This document shows, one piece after another, positions 7,623-11,169 of a stretch of 11,169 nucleotides of DNA. Within the stretch, counting starts at the first letter, position 1. The number at the start of each line of letters is the position of its first letter. This DNA is from Phycisphaerae bacterium (GTDB lineage Bacteria > Planctomycetota > Phycisphaerae > JAAYCJ01). Both the position numbers and the translations under genes were made by a program. A model generated the notes under the pieces. It searched no databases. It was not told the origin of the DNA and saw only the letters and a list, made by a program, of their open reading frames with translations. The DNA lies in contig JAAZAW010000153.1 in NCBI GenBank assembly GCA_012514125.1, positions 1 to 11,169 on the forward strand, in the 5' to 3' direction.

Positions 7623-7715
7623 GGATACCCTGCTTTGGATTTTCTTAACCACCACCGACGCGAATCGGTGGTGGTTAAGAGAAACGTTAACGTTTAAACC
7701 TTTTTTATGGTATCC
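7623..7715. repeat. Nested inverted-repeat element upstream of the hyd promoter
   Basis: GGATACC (7623-7629) and GGTATCC (7709-7715) are inverted copies bounding 93 bases. Inside is a perfect 16-bp inverted repeat, TCTTAACCACCACCGA (7643-7658) and its complement (7665-7680), with a six-base loop CGCGAA. Next to it is the 14-bp palindrome AAACGTTAACGTTT (7682-7695). Neither strand has a T-run after the hairpin, so it is not a standard intrinsic terminator. No clear target-site duplication flanks the 93 bases. This is the main content of the 396-base gap 7405-7800, together with the hyd promoter and leader. It could be a regulator site, an mRNA 3' stabiliser for the gene ending at 7801, or a mobile-repeat remnant. 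Confidence 0.6.
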
Positions 7716-7800
7716 ACTTTTATGTTACGGACCTTCCATGGTTACCAGGTGGATTTCCATCCGCCCGTCCTGAAACCCATGACCTGATTCCGCATGGAAA

Positions 7801-8541
7801 TCAGACATTTCGGTCTGTTGGGTCTGTTCGATCGACTCGATCGGTTCTTTCACCTCGTTCGATCCGATCGCTTCGTTCCATTCTCTCGCGATCTCGTCTA
7901 TCGATATCTTCACTCCAGATATCACTGGGGCTTCCGACATATCCGCCGATGATCGCGGCACCTGCGCCCAGGAGCAGCATGATGAACATGGCCAGGGCAG
8001 TGCCTGAGGCGATACTGACCGCTTTTTCTTCTTTTACGGCTTGATCGGTTTCGCTGTCGGGAGTTTGGGTTCCTGCATCTCTGGACATCTGGTCCTGCTG
8101 ACCGGCACGCGAAATAGTTTGACGACCTTCAGGCGTTCCGAGAGCGGCGGTTCCCAACGCGCCCAGGGTGGTTCCCAACATTGTGAAGATTAACAACATC
8201 GCCAGACTCCAGGTCACCAATCCGTGCAGAGCGCCGTCAATCGTGCGGACCACTCCGGCGAAATGAGCGGCCACCCATCCTCCGATGAACAGGGCGATCA
8301 ATGTACTGATGATCCACCAGATTGCCGCGCCGGTCCCCAGGGCTTCGCTTGCGATTTCTCCTTCGGCTGGACTGATGGAGCCGAGTCCTATCGCTACACC
8401 CAACAGAGTTAGCATGATCTGGATAATCACAGCCACAAAGGTTCCTGCGAAAATGGCTCCCCAGGAAATACGTTTGAAGGTACCGGTATGTTCGCCGGAT
8501 TCCCCAGACCAACCGACTGGTACATTAGTTCTATCTACCAT
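7801..8541 (-). CDS. PhnA-like/YrzE-type four-helix membrane protein with charged repetitive tail
   Basis: Integral membrane protein of 246 residues, function unknown. Four hydrophobic segments are visible at about 27-54, 71-96, 104-134 and 176-201. The pattern RISWGAIFAGTFVA ... LTLLGVAIGLGSISP ... AAIWWIISTLIALFIGGWVAAHFAG ... DGALHGLVTWSLA is what I know from proteins annotated PhnA-like or YrzE family. The loop between helices 3 and 4 (about 135-175) is polar. The last 40 residues are very rich in Arg with Asp/Glu in short repeats (DRRDRERMERSDR, then RTDRVDRTDPTDR) and should be cytosolic or at the membrane surface. A modest AAGGGA Shine-Dalgarno precedes ATG. It lies in the same direction as hydCBA but 396 bases away with a separate hyd promoter, so a shared function is not implied. 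Confidence 0.75.
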   Translation of the reverse strand: MVDRTNVPVGWSGESGEHTGTFKRISWGAIFAGTFVAVIIQIMLTLLGVAIGLGSISPAEGEIASEALGTGAAIWWIISTLIALFIGGWVAAHFAGVVRTIDGALHGLVTWSLAMLLIFTMLGTTLGALGTAALGTPEGRQTISRAGQQDQMSRDAGTQTPDSETDQAVKEEKAVSIASGTALAMFIMLLLGAGAAIIGGYVGSPSDIWSEDIDRRDRERMERSDRIERGERTDRVDRTDPTDRNV

Positions 8542-8583
8542 AATTTGTCCCTTTCGTTATAAACAGTCGGGGCACTTCATGTG

Positions 8584-8612
8584 AGTTCAACCATGCACTA
8601 TCCGAGTGGTCT
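8584..8612 (+). repeat. Imperfect direct repeat, copy 1 (downstream of the sirtuin gene)
   Basis: AGTTC, then ATGCACTATCCG (8593-8604), then a variable stretch and TCT. The same order recurs at 9716-9741, with 12 identical bases in the core. The two copies bracket the sirtuin gene in the same orientation. Confidence 0.5.
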
Positions 8613-8812
8613 GTGGAATACAACCACAGAAAATTTATCACGTTCCACTCTTTTGAAGAAAATTACCCCCGTGTCTCTATCATACATTCTTTTCGAAAGA
8701 CTTCAATGCGGTATTTTTTAATCGGGGCGTTGCGTTATTTTTCATAAGTTTATGGGAAGCATTGAGACTTTGAATTATTTCGTTTGGAATTTTTTTAAAA
8801 ATATCCAAAGGG

Positions 8813-9598
8813 TTATATTTTGGGCGATGCGGTCTGGATGGTATCTTTCAACGCTTCGATGATCAACGGCACGACGGTTCCGGGAAATCGCCGCATCTGG
8901 ATATCGCAGATCGCGGTGACGGCACTGGGTTTCGAGCTGATTTCCGCCAGGACGGCACCGGCGGATTTGGCCTGCCAGATCAATGAGGAGGCGGGCTGAA
9001 CTTCCGTATTCACACCGATGTTAATCATCAGATCACACCGATTCAAGGCTTCGAGCGCGAGGGTGAATTGTTCCTCGGGCAAGGGTTCACCGCACCAGAT
9101 GACTCCGGGACGAAGGAGGCTGTCGCATTTGGGGCATCTGGGGTCATCGTCGAGGGTCTGGTTTTCCGTATTCATGGCGTAGTCGCACCTTGTGCACCTT
9201 GTCTGCCAGATATTGCCATGGAGTTCGACGACATTTCGCGAGCCTGCTTTGTGATGAAGCCCATCCATTGTCTGGGTGATGAGCCAGAAATGATCCATGA
9301 GGTTTTCCAGTTCGACGAGACTGAAATGAGAAGGTGTGGGCTGCATCTGCTCGATGTTTTTTTTCTGCTCGTTATACCACCGCCAGACTTTGGCGGGATT
9401 GGCGGCAAAGGCTTCTGCGCTGGAATAATCTTTATTTCCCAGACAATTCCATTGACCGGTACTATCTCTAAAAGTCAGCACGGTTCCATTTTGAAGATAA
9501 AAGCCCGCCCCGGTGAAGACCACTAACCGCCGGGAGCGAATGATCGCATGGACGATCTGTTTAATTGGACCGGCATGGATTCGTACATCGTCTAACAT
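8813..9598 (-). CDS. Divergent SIR2-family (sirtuin) NAD-dependent protein deacylase homologue
   Basis: Sirtuins remove acyl groups from lysines using NAD. At 261 residues the length is normal for a bacterial CobB-like enzyme. Seen: VVFTGAG (26-32) and TFRD (42-45) around the first NAD loop; PTPSHFSLVELE (87-98); TMDGLHHKAGS (110-120); catalytic H127 in VELHGNIW; zinc Cys C135, C138, C155, C158; LRPGVIWCGE; and GVNTEVQPASSL (195-206). Several NAD-pocket residues differ from family consensus: GAGIS reads GAGFY with one extra residue before TFRD, QN(I/V)D reads QTMD, GTS reads GVN, and the IN motif reads IS. At the CobB/SIRT5 acyl-selectivity Tyr-x-x-Arg, the Tyr is kept (Y75) but Gln replaces Arg. 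It may be a low-activity or altered sirtuin. Its ATG has GGGGGGA just upstream. The fold assignment is firm; activity is uncertain. Confidence 0.88.
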   Translation of the reverse strand: MLDDVRIHAGPIKQIVHAIIRSRRLVVFTGAGFYLQNGTVLTFRDSTGQWNCLGNKDYSSAEAFAANPAKVWRWYNEQKKNIEQMQPTPSHFSLVELENLMDHFWLITQTMDGLHHKAGSRNVVELHGNIWQTRCTRCDYAMNTENQTLDDDPRCPKCDSLLRPGVIWCGEPLPEEQFTLALEALNRCDLMINIGVNTEVQPASSLIWQAKSAGAVLAEISSKPSAVTAICDIQMRRFPGTVVPLIIEALKDTIQTASPKI

Positions 9599-9660
9599 AA
9601 ATCCCCCCGTATTTATATTCCGATCACAGACACATTCGGCGTCTCATACGCTTTTGGTTT

Positions 9661-9669
9661 ATTATACCA
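9661..9669 (-). promoter_or_regulatory. Possible extended -10 promoter of the sirtuin gene
   Basis: On the - strand TGGTATAAT gives a perfect TATAAT (9661-9666) with the TG of an extended -10 one base before it. The -35 region at the proper spacing is poor, as is common for extended -10 promoters. It would start transcription near 9654, about 55 bases before the sirtuin ATG and after the aconitase terminator. Confidence 0.5.
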
Positions 9670-9715
9670 GAAATATCCATTCAAGGAAGAGCGCGCTTCT
9701 TGTGCGGCTTGTGCC

Positions 9716-9741
9716 AGTTCGATGCACTATCCGCGGTTGTC
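9716..9741 (+). repeat. Imperfect direct repeat, copy 2 (upstream of the sirtuin gene)
   Basis: AGTTC followed by ATGCACTATCCG (9722-9733) and a diverged end closing in TCT; partner of the copy at 8584-8612. Copy 1 has three extra bases between the two blocks. It overlaps no gene and lies between the sirtuin start region and the aconitase terminator. Confidence 0.5.
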
Positions 9742-9745
9742 TTAT

Positions 9746-9781
9746 AAAAAGGCGAAACACACCAACACGATTCGCCTTTTT
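9746..9781. terminator. Bidirectional intrinsic terminator after the aconitase gene
   Basis: AAAAAGGCGAA (9746-9756) pairs fully with TTCGCCTTTTT (9771-9781) over 11 bp with a 14-base loop. On the - strand the stem is followed by T-rich sequence (TTTTTATAAG), so it ends aconitase transcription 20 bases after its stop. On the + strand the T-run extends to 9784, so it would also stop any transcript running rightward. Confidence 0.85.
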
Positions 9782-9801
9782 TTTGTATTCGTCAAAATTG
9801 G

Positions 9802-11169
9802 TTAAGATCCCTGCTTTACCATCGGCAGTAATCCGCCGGCGAGGAGGATCTTGCGTTGGCGTTCGGAGAACGATATTTTGCCGATGAATTCGAAGTCTTT
9901 GGTGGTGTTTTTCACGGTGATCGTCTCGAGGCCTTTTTCTATCGCGGCCAGGAGATTGGGTATCTCAAGGGAATCGCCTTCCTCGATCCGGTCATAGTCC
10001 GCCGGCTCGGCGAAAGTGATCGGAACAATGGCGAAATTGATCAGATTGGCGAAATGGATGCGTTCGATGCTCTTGGCCAGAACGGCTTTGACTCCGAGAT
10101 ACATCGGGCACAGCGCCGCATGTTCTCTGGATGAGCCCTGGCCATAACTTTCCGCCGCGACGATGACGCCATGACCGCCTTTTTCCTTGAGTGCCATTGC
10201 CCGTTCTGCGAAGGTGGGTTTATTGGGTTCGTTGACGGGGTTAAATACATATTTGGCGTAGATGGGCACGTTGGAACGATATTTTAGAAACGCGCCCGCG
10301 GGCATGATGATGTCGGTACTGACCTTGTCGCCGAGTTTGATGAGGGCCTGACCTTTCAAATTCGCAGGCGGCACTTCTGAAAGGGGCGGTTTGACGATGG
10401 TGGGTCCGCGAAATACCACGGCTGTTTTTGCCTGGGTTTCACTCATGGGGGGTTCGAGCATGTTATCGTTGATGGGGAAATTTTCAGGCCAGGTGATTTT
10501 GGGATATGCAATTCCCAATTTTTTCGTTAGATCTCGCGGGTCGCAAAATTCTCCCGTGATCGCGGCAGCGATACAGACTTCCGGCGAGGCCAGGTAGGCT
10601 TTGTCGTTTTTTGTTCCTGTTCGACTGGGGAAATTGCGATTGAAACTTCGCACGCTGACCGTATTGTCGGCCGGTGAAAATCCCTGTCCGATGCACGCTC
10701 CGCAGCCTGATTCCAGGATTCTGGCTCCTGCTTTGATGAACGTGGCGAGGGCGCCGTTGGCGGCGATCATTTCCAATACCTGTTTTGAGCCTGGGGAAAC
10801 CGCAAATTCAACCTGTTCATGGATGGTTCGACCTTCGAGGACTTTTGCGCAGAGCATCAGGTCCTGATAGCTGGAATTGGTGCAGGAACCGATGACCACC
10901 TGGTTGACCTTTTGGCCCGCGATTTTTTCGATTGGTACGATATTGTCCGGTGAACTCGGAGCCGCGGTCATTGGTGTGAGTTGATCCAGATCGATTTCGA
11001 TCACTTTGTCGTATTGCACATCGGTGTCGGCTTTGAGTTCGACCCATTGATCGCCGCGTCCCTGCGCTTGTAAAAATTGTTTTGTAATTTCATCGCTGGG
11101 AAACAGGCTGCACGTTACACCGAGTTCTGCGCCCATATTGGTACATGTGGCGCGGGCGGGAACGGATAA
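9802..11169 (-). CDS. acn: Aconitate hydratase (compact Aquifex-type), 5'-truncated by the window edge
   Basis: Aconitase interconverts citrate and isocitrate through cis-aconitate in the TCA cycle, using a [4Fe-4S] cluster. The frame stays open to the last base of the window (LSVPARATCTN precedes the Met at 11136), so that Met is internal and the start lies outside. Numbering from this Met, the cluster Cys are C85 in VIGSCTNSSY and C145/C148 in ESGCGACIGQG; SFNRNFPSRTG (164-174) holds substrate-binding Arg. The swivel domain begins near 258 with GDKVSTDIIMPAG (269-281) and carries the catalytic-Ser loop SYGQGSSREHAA (330-341). The C-terminus ILLAGGLLPMVKQ follows the compact type, which runs to about 640-650 residues, so the 455 seen lack roughly the first 190. 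Homoaconitase or isopropylmalate isomerase are less likely because both large and swivel domains are in one chain with aconitase-type loops. Confidence 0.93.
   Translation of the reverse strand, partial: LSVPARATCTNMGAELGVTCSLFPSDEITKQFLQAQGRGDQWVELKADTDVQYDKVIEIDLDQLTPMTAAPSSPDNIVPIEKIAGQKVNQVVIGSCTNSSYQDLMLCAKVLEGRTIHEQVEFAVSPGSKQVLEMIAANGALATFIKAGARILESGCGACIGQGFSPADNTVSVRSFNRNFPSRTGTKNDKAYLASPEVCIAAAITGEFCDPRDLTKKLGIAYPKITWPENFPINDNMLEPPMSETQAKTAVVFRGPTIVKPPLSEVPPANLKGQALIKLGDKVSTDIIMPAGAFLKYRSNVPIYAKYVFNPVNEPNKPTFAERAMALKEKGGHGVIVAAESYGQGSSREHAALCPMYLGVKAVLAKSIERIHFANLINFAIVPITFAEPADYDRIEEGDSLEIPNLLAAIEKGLETITVKNTTKDFEFIGKISFSERQRKILLAGGLLPMVKQGS

Noticed and set aside
7682..7695. Rex (NADH-sensing repressor) operator before hydCBA
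   Set aside because: The palindrome lacks the TTGTGAA/TTGTTAA half-sites and four-base spacer, and it is too far upstream to block the predicted promoter directly.
7441..7773. 110-codon + strand frame in the gap before hydC
   Set aside because: It runs through the hairpin element and antisense to the hyd promoter, has no Shine-Dalgarno before its ATG, and its translation resembles no family.
8783..8809. Terminator after the sirtuin gene (TTTGGA/TCCAAA arms)
   Set aside because: The stem is A-T rich with central mismatches and no T-run follows it on the - strand, so it is not convincing.
11134..11136. ATG at 11136 as the start of the aconitase
   Set aside because: The upstream codons read LSVPARATCTN, which continues conserved aconitase sequence to the window edge.

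Overview
The window looks like a chromosomal segment of a flagellated, anaerobic or fermentative bacterium of moderate GC content. The FlgM sequence style, the compact Aquifex-type aconitase and the PhnA-like membrane protein suggest a planctomycete-like (Phycisphaerae/PVC) host. That placement is inference from protein resemblance only; no rRNA or other strong taxonomic marker is present.

Layout, left to right. On the + strand are the 3' part of ribD (riboflavin synthesis, cut by the left edge), a 448-base gap with possible leader structure and one doubtful small ORF, then flgM (anti-sigma-28) closed by a strong intrinsic terminator at 1820-1853. All remaining genes are on the - strand. In transcription order (right to left) they are a right-edge-truncated aconitase, a bidirectional terminator (9746-9781), a divergent sirtuin, a four-helix PhnA-like membrane protein, and a tight three-gene operon hydC-hydB-hydA for a multimeric [FeFe]-hydrogenase.

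The hydrogenase operon is the centre of interest. A well-formed sigma-70 promoter (TTGACG, 17-base spacer, TATACT on the - strand) lies about 110 bases before hydC. The three genes are separated by 2 and 3 bases and each has its own Shine-Dalgarno. HydC is NuoE-like ([2Fe-2S]). HydA is a complete group-A3-type catalytic subunit with all accessory Fe-S sites and the H-cluster loops. HydB is unusual: at the point where the usual NuoF-like HydB carries a C-terminal ferredoxin domain, this protein continues into a whole GltD/NfnL-type FAD and NADP(H) oxidoreductase module, giving 1063 residues. The complex therefore carries an FMN/NAD(H) site, a predicted FAD/NADP(H) site and an H-cluster. That suggests an enzyme joining H2, NAD(H), NADP(H) and possibly ferredoxin pools, somewhat as HydABC and Nfn (or the Stn-type transhydrogenase) do separately.

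Other points of note: a 93-base nested inverted-repeat element with a perfect 16-bp hairpin upstream of the hyd promoter; a separate 14-bp palindrome inside it; a sirtuin whose NAD-pocket motifs are altered at four places while its catalytic His and zinc Cys are kept; and a short imperfect direct repeat flanking the sirtuin gene.
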